64,000 nucleotides of DNA from Providencia rettgeri (GTDB taxonomy: Bacteria > Pseudomonadota > Gammaproteobacteria > Enterobacterales > Enterobacteriaceae): assembly GCF_023205015.1 (NCBI RefSeq), contig NZ_CP096258.1, forward strand, positions 4,430,259-4,494,258, given 5' to 3'. Positions 56,362-64,000 of the stretch are shown here, one piece after another. Under the pieces are notes generated by a model. It saw only the letters and a list, made by a program, of their open reading frames with translations. It had not been told where the DNA came from and did no database searches. The stretch's first letter is position 1; each line of letters starts with the position of its first letter. Both the position numbers and the translations under genes were made by a program.

Positions 56362-57301
56362 CCAACTACTTGCTCAGTATCAGACTGATATTGAAATAAA
56401 ACATAATGGTAAATCACAAGTCTTGAGTCGGGCTGATTCTGAATTAATAGATGCTTCTGTAAGGATTAATTCAGATCCACCCTCACCCAATGATTTCACT
56501 TTTATGCACTCAATTATGTGCCAGATCGGTTTACCTCGTTCAAGAGTAAATGGAGTTGAGTTTGAAAGGCGCTGCGGTGCTGCTGGTCTCTACGTTCGAG
56601 CGGGTAAAATATGGGATGGAAAACAGTTTGTTCAGCAGCCGGTTCCCTATGGGCCAATGCCCCGTTTGGTAATGGCATATCTGAACACTCAGGCCTTACG
56701 CTCTAAGTCACCGGAGATTGATGTCGGCAGTAGCGCTAGAGGCTTCCTTAAACAACTGGGCAAGGATTCATCAGGAGGGAAAAACGGAAGCTATACAAAC
56801 TTCCGTAAACAGGTTATGGCGTTGTCTGCTTGTAGTATTACGCTTGGTTTTAGTACTGCTGACAAAGCGATCACTTACGATGGTAAGCCAATCCAAAAAT
56901 TTGAGGCTTGGATTGGTAACAATGATAATCAAGGTGCTTTATGGCCCGGTGTTATTACATTTTCTCAGGAGTACTTCGCGACGTTAAGCGAACATGCAGT
57001 GCCGCTTGATTTAAGAGCTTTAAATCAGCTTAATAGCAGTGCACTGGCAATGGATATTTATGCCATGCTTGCGGATCGTTTACATCGAATTAGTGGTAGG
57101 CCTGTTGTATTGTACTGGCGTAATTTACGTGAGCAGTTTGGTCAAGAATACACCGGAGACGACGCTGACAGGAATTTTAAAAAGGTATTCCTTCCTGCTT
57201 TAAAGAGAGTTCTTTCTGTTTACCCGGATGCAAAAGTTAAGAGAGTGACTGGCGGAATTTTGATGATGTCCAGCCCCCCACCGATTCCATACCGTAATTA
57301 A
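56348..57301 (+). CDS. rep: RepA-type replication initiator of the island
   Basis: 317 residues, plasmid RepA-like (IncN/IncW-type). Conserved segments: FTFMHSIMCQIGLPRSRV near 55, YGPMPRLVMAYLNTQALR near 105, SALAMDIYAMLADRLHRI near 230. Allows autonomous replication of the excised SGI1-type circle in cells with a helper plasmid. The iterons at 57387-57487 directly downstream are the probable origin. Confidence 0.85.
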   Translation: MKPFSQLLAQYQTDIEIKHNGKSQVLSRADSELIDASVRINSDPPSPNDFTFMHSIMCQIGLPRSRVNGVEFERRCGAAGLYVRAGKIWDGKQFVQQPVPYGPMPRLVMAYLNTQALRSKSPEIDVGSSARGFLKQLGKDSSGGKNGSYTNFRKQVMALSACSITLGFSTADKAITYDGKPIQKFEAWIGNNDNQGALWPGVITFSQEYFATLSEHAVPLDLRALNQLNSSALAMDIYAMLADRLHRISGRPVVLYWRNLREQFGQEYTGDDADRNFKKVFLPALKRVLSVYPDAKVKRVTGGILMMSSPPPIPYRN

Positions 57302-57308
57302 ATTAATA

Positions 57309-57333
57309 ACCGGCCCATGTGCCGGTTTTTTTT
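57309..57333 (+). terminator. Terminator of rep
   Basis: ACCGGC / GCCGGT hairpin followed by an eight-T run. Confidence 0.82.
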
Positions 57334-57386
57334 ATGTTATTGCTTTGCAAAGTTGTGGAAAACCCTGTTGGTTTTGGATTTTATCC

Positions 57387-57487
57387 ACGCATAATCGCCC
57401 CCCCTTTTTACGCATAATTACCCCCCCCTGACTACTGACGATCTGCGCATAATCCCCCCCCCTTGCCACGCATAATTACCCCCCCCC
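57387..57487. repeat. Four iterons, probable oriV of the island
   Basis: Four direct copies of (A/G)CGCATAATNNCCCCCCC start at 57387, 57410, 57445 and 57468: two pairs with 23-bp spacing, the pairs 35 bp apart. The array lies between rep and xis next to AT-rich DNA (57488-57540), the usual form of an iteron origin bound by its RepA. Confidence 0.75.
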
Positions 57488-57569
57488 TAAACCTATAGGT
57501 ATTGCCTTTAAAAAATCCTATAAAGATACCTATAGTTGAACCATGTTCAGGTGTTAATAACTTTGTTCG

Positions 57570-57584
57570 CGCCCTAAAAGGGCA
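57570..57584 (+). promoter_or_regulatory. AcaCD/SgaCD-type activator box (xis)
   Basis: CGCCCTAAAAGGGCA, ending 73 bp before the xis start; links excision to the helper/island activator. Confidence 0.78.
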
Positions 57585-57656
57585 GATCCAGAGCCGAGGA
57601 TCTGAAACCTGTGTTGGTAGACTAAACCAGTCGATTATTTATGGGTTTCAGTAGAT

Positions 57657-57989
57657 ATGACTATGCAAGAGACAGAGTTGCTTAATAGTGTTTTGAAAGA
57701 ACTGGCTGAGATAAAAAACATGCTCGCTAGATCGTCAGGAGCAGACAAAGTTAATTTGGAAAAGGTAATGCTGAACATTGATGACTGTGCTGAGCTGACA
57801 GGGTTGTCAAAAGGTCATTTATACAAGTTAACCAGTCAAAATGTTATTCCGTTTTACAAACCAAATGGTTGTCGGATTTATTTTAAGCGGGAAGAAGTGA
57901 TCGATTGGCTACAGTCCAACCGGGTCAAGACAAACACAGAAATTTCAAAGGAAGTGAGTTCGAGAATAATCAGGGGCCAAAGAAATTAA
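57657..57989 (+). CDS. xis: Excisionase Xis
   Basis: 110 residues with a MerR/AlpA-type winged helix (NIDDCAELTGLSKGHLYKLTS near 41, then YFKREEVIDWLQSNR). Directionality factor that drives Int toward excision. Convergent with int, as in SGI1. An activator box lies 73 bp upstream. Confidence 0.85.
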   Translation: MTMQETELLNSVLKELAEIKNMLARSSGADKVNLEKVMLNIDDCAELTGLSKGHLYKLTSQNVIPFYKPNGCRIYFKREEVIDWLQSNRVKTNTEISKEVSSRIIRGQRN

Positions 57990-58002
57990 TTTTTTTGGCC
58001 CT
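57973..58002. terminator. Terminator between xis and int
   Basis: AGGGGCCAAA / TTTGGCCCT inverted repeat spanning the end of xis, with T/A-rich loop; placed between two convergent genes. Confidence 0.6.
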
Positions 58003-58019
58003 ATGTCTATTGTTCTGTT

Positions 58020-59177
58020 TTAAAGACTGTCGGCAAAAATATCAGGAAAGCTCCGCATTGCGTCCCTTCTTCTTTGATCTAAGATATCAGCATAAATCTC
58101 AGTTGTTTTCAGTTCACTGTGGCCCAGCAAGCGTGATAATGAATAAATATCTAAGCCCCGCGCAAGCTGGTTAACTGCAAACGAGTGGCGACCGGCATGG
58201 AAAGTTACATGCTTGGTTATTCCAGCAAGCATTGCCCAATGAAGTAGCGCTACGTTGGTATAGCTGCTGTATCGCAATGCTTTAAACACGCGTTCATCGT
58301 TATCCTTGCGCTCTCCCATCAACCTTACCGCTGAATCTGGTAAGTCGAGGTATTGAAGTGCCGTTCCTCTATTCTGGATTTTTTTCTGCTTAAAAATGAT
58401 TCGAAAATGGCCTTGCTCAAATTCTTCCACTTCTGACCAAACTAGCTTCTGTATGTCAGACCAGCGCAGTCCTGTTGTGCAGCTAAACAGAAAGGCTCGT
58501 TTAAGCACGTCATAGCGACATTCAGCTTTTGCCATAGCTTTTATCTCTTCCAGAGTCAGATAAACCCTTTGGTTTGTTTCTGGTTTAACGCTTTTCACCG
58601 TCCGAACAGGGTTATCTCTGATAATCCCCTCTTGGTATGCCTGATTCAGGGCCGCCCTTATTTTATTGAAGTAACTGCTTACTGTATTTCTTGACAGCAG
58701 TTGATCAGATTTCGTCGTTGCACTTTTCAAAAGATAAGTTTTAAAACCCTCAAGAAAGGCTCTATCAATATCTTCGAATGTGAGTTCTGCTCGCCCATGG
58801 TAGCGTCTCAGATGATGTCCGGCTGAGACCCAAATTGAATAATTGGATTTACTGCCAGAAGCTTTGCTATCGGTAACTGAATCGTAATAATCGAAGAAAC
58901 TGGCAGAGAGTTTAGTTCGATCCTCCAGCTTATGCTTTGATGTCTCGCTTTCAAGCAGTCTCTTAGATCGCACAGCTTCAGCGATCCTTAAAGCTTCTTT
59001 ATTGTGCTCTCGCTCTGCTGGAGAGCGCGGTTTGTCATAGATGAAGATGTCTAGTGGCTCGTGTGAACGTTTCAGTTTACGTTGCCCGTCTTCAACGTTG
59101 GAACCGTAGTAATATACCAAGCGCAAAGAGCGTTTTCCTTCGCGGTCTGGCTGTCGCTTTTCGATAGATACTTTCAT
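58020..59177 (-). CDS. int: Island integrase, tyrosine recombinase
   Basis: 385 residues, SGI1-type site-specific integrase for the mnmE 3' end. Arm-binding and core domains precede the catalytic region: Arg in CTTGLRWSDIQKLVWSEV near 238, His-x-x-Arg in FHAGRHSFAVNQLARG near 325, LGHSELKTTEIYADI with the Tyr near 360. The start is about 200 bp from attL. Complete; shorter than the 405 residues of SGI1 Int, so it may be a diverged branch. Confidence 0.92.
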   Translation of the reverse strand: MKVSIEKRQPDREGKRSLRLVYYYGSNVEDGQRKLKRSHEPLDIFIYDKPRSPAEREHNKEALRIAEAVRSKRLLESETSKHKLEDRTKLSASFFDYYDSVTDSKASGSKSNYSIWVSAGHHLRRYHGRAELTFEDIDRAFLEGFKTYLLKSATTKSDQLLSRNTVSSYFNKIRAALNQAYQEGIIRDNPVRTVKSVKPETNQRVYLTLEEIKAMAKAECRYDVLKRAFLFSCTTGLRWSDIQKLVWSEVEEFEQGHFRIIFKQKKIQNRGTALQYLDLPDSAVRLMGERKDNDERVFKALRYSSYTNVALLHWAMLAGITKHVTFHAGRHSFAVNQLARGLDIYSLSRLLGHSELKTTEIYADILDQRRRDAMRSFPDIFADSL

Positions 59178-59373
59178 TGATGGTTTTCCCCGTGTTCCCC
59201 ACGATTATATGGCTGGGGAACACACAGGGCAATATATGACCAAAAGAACACAGGAGAAGTAAAAAGAAAACTAAAAAACATCGTTAGATTTATTTTTTTT
59301 GTGTTCAAAATCAATATTTTAGTTTGTTTTCTTTTGGTGTCTTTTGACTTCTTTTTCTTTCAAGTCTATAACT

Positions 59374-59392
59374 TCACTTCCCGATACAAAAA
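59374..59392. repeat. attL of the SGI1-like island
   Basis: TCACTTCCCGATACAAAAA, coincides with the last codons of mnmE. Pairs with attR at 25308-25326. Confidence 0.88.
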
Positions 59393-60738
59393 CTTGAAAA
59401 AATACGGCCTAATAAATCATCAGAGGTAAATTCACCCGTGATTTCGCTAAGTTCCTGCTGAGCTAAACGTAATTCCTCCGCCAGTAACTCACCGGAGCGA
59501 GCATTCACTAACTGGTCATAGCCCTGTTCAAGGTGAACGGCTGCTGCATTTAGTGCTTGTAAATGACGGCTGCGTGCTAAGAAACCACCTTCTGTATTGC
59601 TGTTAAAACCAATGGCTTCTTTTAGGTGATCGCGCAGCAAATCGATGCCTTTTTCTTCGCGTGCAGACAAACGAATTAATGGATAACGCGTATTATCAAT
59701 AAACTCAACGGGTTCGCCCGTCATGTCTGCTTTGTTACGAATGACGGTGACCGGAAGGTCGCCAGGCAAGCGCGCCATAAATTCAGGCCAAATCTCTTGT
59801 GGTTCTGTTGCATTGGTTGTGGTGCTATCCACCATAAATAGAACGTGATCGGCTTGCTCAATCTCTTTCCACGCACGCTCAATACCAATTCGTTCCACTT
59901 CATCACTGGCTTCACGTAGCCCTGCGGTATCAATGATATGCAGTGGCATGCCATCAATGTGAATATGTTCACGCAACACATCACGCGTCGTACCCGCAAT
60001 ATCCGTGACAATCGCAGCTTCGCGACCCGCCAATGCATTTAACAAGCTCGATTTACCTGCATTTGGGCGCCCGGCAATCACCACTTTCATCCCTTCTCGC
60101 AATAAACTGCCTTGGCGTGCTTGGGAGCGAACTTGTTCTAAATCTGCCACGACTTCATTGAGTTTTGCTTCAATTTTACCGTCAGACAGGAAGTCAATTT
60201 CTTCATCAGGGAAATCAATCGCAGCTTCTACATAGATGCGCAAGTGAGTGAGTGCTTCCACCAATTGGTGAATATGGGAAGAAAATGCGCCCTGTAAGGA
60301 GTTCATTGCGGAACGAGCCGCTTGCTCTGAACTTGCATCAATCAAGTCAGCAATCGCCTCTGCTTGGGCTAAATCCAGCTTATCATTTAAAAATGCACGC
60401 TCAGAGAACTCCCCTGGATTCGCAATGCGAATACCCGAGATCGTTAATATTCTTCTTAGCAATAAATCAAGAATGACTGGGCCGCCATGTCCTTGTAATT
60501 CAAGCACATCTTCACCCGTAAATGAATTTGGTCCAGGAAAGTAAAGCGCAATACCTTGGTCAAGGACAGCACCGTCCACATCACGAAATGGCAAATAATC
60601 TGCATAGCGTGGTTTAGGAAGTTTTCCTAGCACGATTTCAGCAACTTGTGCCGCTTTCGGGCCAGATACACGTAAAATACCGACACCGCCACGACCGGGA
60701 GGTGTTGCCTGTGCGACGATAGTATCGTTGATTTGCAT
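59374..60738 (-). CDS. mnmE: tRNA modification GTPase MnmE (TrmE), 3' end provided by the island
   Basis: 454 residues; with MnmG makes the 5-carboxymethylaminomethyl group at tRNA wobble uridine. P-loop GRPNAGKSSLLNAL near 223, DTAG near 270, RNKAD near 335 and the C-terminal FCIGK needed for catalysis. The island integrated at the last codons; the attL copy keeps the reading frame with synonymous changes (TTT TGT ATC in place of TTC TGC ATT), so the protein is intact. Confidence 0.97.
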   Translation of the reverse strand: MQINDTIVAQATPPGRGGVGILRVSGPKAAQVAEIVLGKLPKPRYADYLPFRDVDGAVLDQGIALYFPGPNSFTGEDVLELQGHGGPVILDLLLRRILTISGIRIANPGEFSERAFLNDKLDLAQAEAIADLIDASSEQAARSAMNSLQGAFSSHIHQLVEALTHLRIYVEAAIDFPDEEIDFLSDGKIEAKLNEVVADLEQVRSQARQGSLLREGMKVVIAGRPNAGKSSLLNALAGREAAIVTDIAGTTRDVLREHIHIDGMPLHIIDTAGLREASDEVERIGIERAWKEIEQADHVLFMVDSTTTNATEPQEIWPEFMARLPGDLPVTVIRNKADMTGEPVEFIDNTRYPLIRLSAREEKGIDLLRDHLKEAIGFNSNTEGGFLARSRHLQALNAAAVHLEQGYDQLVNARSGELLAEELRLAQQELSEITGEFTSDDLLGRIFSSFCIGK

Positions 60739-60766
60739 GATGTTTCTCTGTCATTCCTATAAAAAA

Positions 60767-60796
60767 TTAAGGCGGTCATTAAATGGCCGCCTTAAT
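60767..60796. terminator. Hairpin between yidC and mnmE
   Basis: TTAAGGCGG(T/C)CATT / AATGGCCGCCTTAA stem; likely a terminator or attenuator after yidC. Confidence 0.65.
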
Positions 60797-60838
60797 ATTA
60801 TATCGATAGCTGAGCGGAAGGCTCACCTAAAATTCAAT

Positions 60839-62488
60839 TTATTTCTTTTCTTTTTTATCGCGACTGTGTAAACCACGTTTTTCCAGACCACGATAAATCA
60901 CTTGCTGCTGGATGATAGTCACTAAGTTACTCACGATATAGTACAGTACCAGACCTGATGGGAACCACAGGAAGAAAATAGTAAACACGACAGGCATGTA
61001 CGTCATGATCTTCTGCTGCATTGGGTCAGTGACTGCAGTTGGTGACATTTTCTGGATCACAAACATCGTTACACCCATCAATACCGGTAGGATGTAGTAC
61101 GGGTCTTGTGCAGACAAGTCTTGGATCCAACCGAAGAATGGCGCGTGACGCAGTTCAACAGAACCCATCAACATGTAGTAAAGTGCAAGGAAGATAGGCA
61201 TTTGGATAAGCAGCGGTAAACAACCACCCAGTGGGTTTACTTTTTCTGCTTTATACATCGCCATCATTTCTTGGCTCATGCGTTGTTTATCATCACCAAT
61301 ACGCTCACGCATTGCAGCCAATTTTGGTTGCAGTAAACGCATTTTCGCCATCGAGGTGTACTGTGCTTTAGTCAGCGGGTACATAATACCACGAACGATA
61401 AAGGTGATAACGATGATGGCAATACCCCAGTTACCCACAAAACCGTGAATGAATTTCAACAGTTTAAACAGTGGCTGAGAGATAAACCATAACCAACCAT
61501 AATCTACAGTTAAGTCTAAATGAGGTGCAACTGCGGCCATTTCTGACTGAATTTCAGGACCAACCCATAACGTTGATGAATAAGTACCCGCACCGTTAGC
61601 TGCGATAGTCATTGGTTCACTCTTATAACCAATGATGGCAGATTTTTTATCAAGGTCGATAGTATAGAAAGTGCTCTTCTCAGAACTTGCAGGGATCCAT
61701 GCCGTTGCAAAGTATTGTTGCAACATGGCCACCCAGCCACCTTTGGTGGTTAAGTCGAGGTTTTTATCTTCGATGTCACCAAAACTATATTTTTTATAGT
61801 TGTTTTCATCAGAAGAATACGCCGCACCACGATAGGTATGCAGAGCAAAGTTGCTGCTGCCTGTATCACGCTCTTTTGGTAACTCGATAGTTTGTTTTAA
61901 CTGACCGAAGAAAGCGAGGCTCAGTGGTTGAGCGGTTGGGTTTTGAATACTGTATTCAACTTCAACAGTATATTGGCCACGTTTTACAATGTACGTTTTC
62001 TGATACACAACACCGTTGTTATCAGTAAATGTCATTGGTACGCGCAAGACGTCTTGGCCTTTCTCTAATGTGAAAGTTGTAGAATCTACGCTATACAGTG
62101 GACGTTCGCCATTATTATTTGCTGGGTTGTCTGGACCATGAAGACCAATCAAACCACTCTGTGCCTGGTAGACAAAGCCTGGATTAGTTTCCAGTAAACG
62201 GAAAGGACTTTCCGAATGAAGGGTCGCAGGATAGGCTAACAGGTCAGCCTCATCGATATCACCACCACGAGTATTGATGCGAATATCCAGTACATCAGTC
62301 TTGACTGTGATGAGCTTACCTTGCTCACTGCCAGTAACGGCTTGAGCATCACTGCTTGGCATATCCGCTTGTTGCGAAGCTTGAACAGTTTTCACGTCCT
62401 GAGCAACTTTATCGCTCTCCCAGGCCTGCCAAACTAAGAACGACACGAACAACAAAGCGATGAGTAGAAGATTGCGTTGCGAATCCAT
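60839..62488 (-). CDS. yidC: Membrane protein insertase YidC
   Basis: 549 residues. N-terminal membrane anchor (NLLLIALLFVSFLVWQAWE), large periplasmic beta domain (about 60-340), then five helices (WGIAIIVITFIVRGIMYPLT onward) with the hydrophilic-groove Arg in that segment. Ends HSRDKKEKK. Inserts inner-membrane proteins with or without SecYEG. Standard place between yidD and mnmE. Confidence 0.97.
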   Translation of the reverse strand: MDSQRNLLLIALLFVSFLVWQAWESDKVAQDVKTVQASQQADMPSSDAQAVTGSEQGKLITVKTDVLDIRINTRGGDIDEADLLAYPATLHSESPFRLLETNPGFVYQAQSGLIGLHGPDNPANNNGERPLYSVDSTTFTLEKGQDVLRVPMTFTDNNGVVYQKTYIVKRGQYTVEVEYSIQNPTAQPLSLAFFGQLKQTIELPKERDTGSSNFALHTYRGAAYSSDENNYKKYSFGDIEDKNLDLTTKGGWVAMLQQYFATAWIPASSEKSTFYTIDLDKKSAIIGYKSEPMTIAANGAGTYSSTLWVGPEIQSEMAAVAPHLDLTVDYGWLWFISQPLFKLLKFIHGFVGNWGIAIIVITFIVRGIMYPLTKAQYTSMAKMRLLQPKLAAMRERIGDDKQRMSQEMMAMYKAEKVNPLGGCLPLLIQMPIFLALYYMLMGSVELRHAPFFGWIQDLSAQDPYYILPVLMGVTMFVIQKMSPTAVTDPMQQKIMTYMPVVFTIFFLWFPSGLVLYYIVSNLVTIIQQQVIYRGLEKRGLHSRDKKEKK

Positions 62489-62490
62489 CG

Positions 62491-62751
62491 TTATAATTCT
62501 CTATTATCATCAGTTTTTCTAGGTGGGACAGGATCATCTCCACCAGCGTGTAAAGGGTGGCATTTTAATACGCGTTTTGCCGTTAACCAACTCCCTTTTA
62601 ACATACCAAACCTGCGCAATGCCTCAATTCCGTAATTTGAACAAGTGGGATTGAAGCGACAACGAGGTCCTAACAACGGGCTAATAGCCAGTTGGTAGCC
62701 TCTGATCAGCATGATCAGGATTTTTGAGCCAAGCGACGATGACGACGCCAT
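62491..62751 (-). CDS. yidD: Membrane protein insertion efficiency factor YidD
   Basis: 86 residues with the family core GYQLAISPLLGPRCRFNPTCSNYG and the HPLHAGGDDPVP ending. Overlaps rnpA by 37 bp and ends 2 bp before yidC. Confidence 0.95.
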   Translation of the reverse strand: MASSSSLGSKILIMLIRGYQLAISPLLGPRCRFNPTCSNYGIEALRRFGMLKGSWLTAKRVLKCHPLHAGGDDPVPPRKTDDNREL

Positions 62752-63074
62752 AACTTATCCAATGTTTCCGTGATCTGTTGATTGTCAAGATTGGCGACCC
62801 CTTTCCTTACCAATAACACAAAATCCATTGGAGGCAAGTCGTGTTGATGCAAACGAAAGTATTCACGCGCTAATCGTTTAATACGATTTCGCTCATGAGC
62901 TCGTTTAACATTTTTTTTAGCGATGGTAAGACCGATGCGGGGATGCCCCAGCTCGTTTAGGCGACCAAGGATTGTTATCTCTGGGGAACTCGCCCTCTGC
63001 GGCTGCTTAAAGACATTATCGAAATGCCTGGGAGTTAACAAACGTAACTCCCGGGTAAAAGCGAGCGTAACCAC
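62715..63074 (-). CDS. rnpA: Ribonuclease P protein component
   Basis: 119 residues; RNP motif KNVKRAHERNRIKRLAREYF near 55-75. Assists the RNase P RNA in tRNA 5' maturation. Follows rpmH, as in all enterobacteria. Confidence 0.97.
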   Translation of the reverse strand: MVTLAFTRELRLLTPRHFDNVFKQPQRASSPEITILGRLNELGHPRIGLTIAKKNVKRAHERNRIKRLAREYFRLHQHDLPPMDFVLLVRKGVANLDNQQITETLDKLWRRHRRLAQKS

Positions 63075-63095
63075 TTGAATAGAGGGCTAGCTTTA

Positions 63096-63239
63096 TTACT
63101 TAGATGAAACGGTCAGACTAGAGCGGCCTTTCGCACGACGGCGAGCCAGAACTTGACGACCATTTTTAGTAGCCATACGAGCGCGGAAACCGTGTGAACG
63201 GTTGCGCTTCAGTACAGACGGTTGAAAAGTGCGTTTCAT
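63096..63239 (-). CDS. rpmH: 50S ribosomal protein L34
   Basis: 47 residues, begins MKRTFQPSVLKRNRSHGF and ends SSLTVSSK; highly basic. Standard first gene of the rpmH-rnpA-yidD-yidC-mnmE run, divergent from dnaA, which would start just beyond the window. Confidence 0.97.
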   Translation of the reverse strand: MKRTFQPSVLKRNRSHGFRARMATKNGRQVLARRRAKGRSSLTVSSK

Positions 63240-64000
63240 AACGATTTCTACCTAACTTTAAAATTTATTACTGATTCAGTAAACGCGTTGGCAACCAGTG
63301 AAAACTGATTTACACCTGTGCCTCTATCGCAACAATATAGAAAGAGGCAGGATTGTAATAAAACATAGGGGGTCACGTCAATGAAATGACGCAATCAAAC
63401 CACTTTTATTTATAGCCTGGCTGACCGGTTTGCCGACATATGTTGTGACAGCCGACGAATGATTACATTCGTATACTGGCCGAAAACCTGCTTTTGCCCC
63501 CGCCCCGCCTAACATTAATGTTAAAATAGAGCGATACGACCCAACAAGTTTACCTCAGTTTCGTGTAAAAATCACATCAGTACTGTACACAGGGAGGAAG
63601 ATTATACGGACTCCGACCTAAAGCGCAAGGATCTTCAAGAGATCTAAAAATATTTTTTGATCATACAGAATATTTCCTGTAAATCGTCTAAAGTTATCCC
63701 CAGCATGTGGAAAAATGGCTGTAAATTAAGGTAACCCGGTCTATTTCTTCTTTATAAGAGGTTCCTTATCACATTTACCTGTGGATAAAAAGCATAAAAA
63801 CTGTGTAAAAGAATGGAGATCTCTGACTAATTTTGCGGTATGATCGCAGGTCTATTTCTGATCCATCGATCAGCAATATGCAGTAAGTAAGAGTTAATCT
63901 AAAACATTTTTGGGCCATTGCAATTAAATGTAAGCCCGAGAAAATTCTTTGTTTACATCCGTACTTCTTGTTCCATTGACCTTGTTTAGGGGAGTCCAAC
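63240..64000. promoter_or_regulatory. rpmH/dnaA divergent control region with DnaA boxes
   Basis: No gene supported. DnaA-box-like sites: TTATCCCCA at 63694-63702, TGTGGAAAA (TTTTCCACA reversed) at 63706-63714 and a perfect TGTGGATAA at 63780-63788. These fit autoregulation of dnaA. GATC sites are also frequent here (for example near 63659 and 63842). Confidence 0.7.

Larger units (their letters stand above)
25308..59392. mobile_element. SGI1-family integrative mobilizable island inserted in the 3' end of mnmE
   Basis: About 34.1 kb between the two att repeats. The order from attL (int, xis, rep, AlpA-like gene, traN, sgaC, sgaD, small genes, traG, traH, accessory genes, mpsB, mpsA, variable region, resolvase, integron, terminal gene) is that of Salmonella genomic island 1. 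SGI1 relatives are mobilized by IncC plasmids whose AcaCD activator turns on their promoters. No relaxosome of its own other than MpsAB and no full conjugation set is present, so transfer must rely on a helper plasmid. Confidence 0.9.

Noticed and set aside
57387..57487. Possible CRISPR array
   Set aside because: Four short repeats with unequal, short gaps and C-runs, adjacent to a rep gene; no cas genes. These are iterons.
63775..63999. 74-codon minus-strand frame upstream of dnaA
   Set aside because: Falls across DnaA boxes in the dnaA control region with no ribosome site.

Overview
The window is a chromosomal segment of a low-GC member of the Morganellaceae, most likely Providencia. The evidence is an AT-rich Enterobacterales backbone, the dnaA-side rpmH-rnpA-yidD-yidC-mnmE block, the uxuR/exuT/uxuAB/uxaC hexuronate cluster, an oxalate cluster and a selenocysteine formate dehydrogenase. 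A mobilizable, multiresistance genomic island of the SGI1 family is inserted at the 3' end of mnmE. The species is inferred from gene content, not proven.

Layout. 46-1650: metallophosphoesterase with tandem C-terminal repeats. 2033-8784: hexuronate catabolism (UxuR, ExuT, UxuA, UxuB, UxaC) with palindromic operators. 8843-9982: DUF1275 membrane protein and a decayed ion-channel gene. 10045-17402: oxalate/formyl-CoA cluster (two Frc paralogues, Oxc, AEC transporter, double-nitrilase protein). 18057-23718: fdoGHI formate dehydrogenase, with an in-frame UGA read as selenocysteine, and divergent fdhD. 23880-25236: AbiE-type toxin-antitoxin pair. 25308-59392: the island. 59374-64000: mnmE, yidC, yidD, rnpA, rpmH and the dnaA upstream region with DnaA boxes.

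The island (about 34 kb) is bounded by imperfect 19-bp repeats; both versions encode the MnmE C-terminus FCIGK-stop. From attL it carries int, xis, an iteron origin with rep, an AlpA-like gene, traN, sgaC/sgaD (FlhDC-like activators), traG, traH, accessory genes, mpsB/mpsA mobilization genes with a hairpin-rich candidate oriT, a two-gene membrane module of unknown function, a PstI-type restriction-modification pair and a serine resolvase. Five near-identical 15-bp boxes lie upstream of xis, the AlpA-like gene, traN, traH and one small-gene cluster. Four of them sit 69-76 bp before the start codon, which marks a shared AcaCD/SgaCD regulon.

An In4-type class 1 integron (26656-35886, target duplication CCTAT) is inserted just upstream of the resolvase. 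It carries a DUF1010-like cassette, an inserted IS91-like transposase plus a Firmicutes-type chloramphenicol acetyltransferase gene, cassette remnants, aadA1, qacEdelta1, sul1, orf5 and IS6100 between two Tn402 ends. The least explained parts are the two-gene module at 39446-40914, the DUF4365/HEAT protein next to attR, and the cat/IS91-like unit inside the cassette array.
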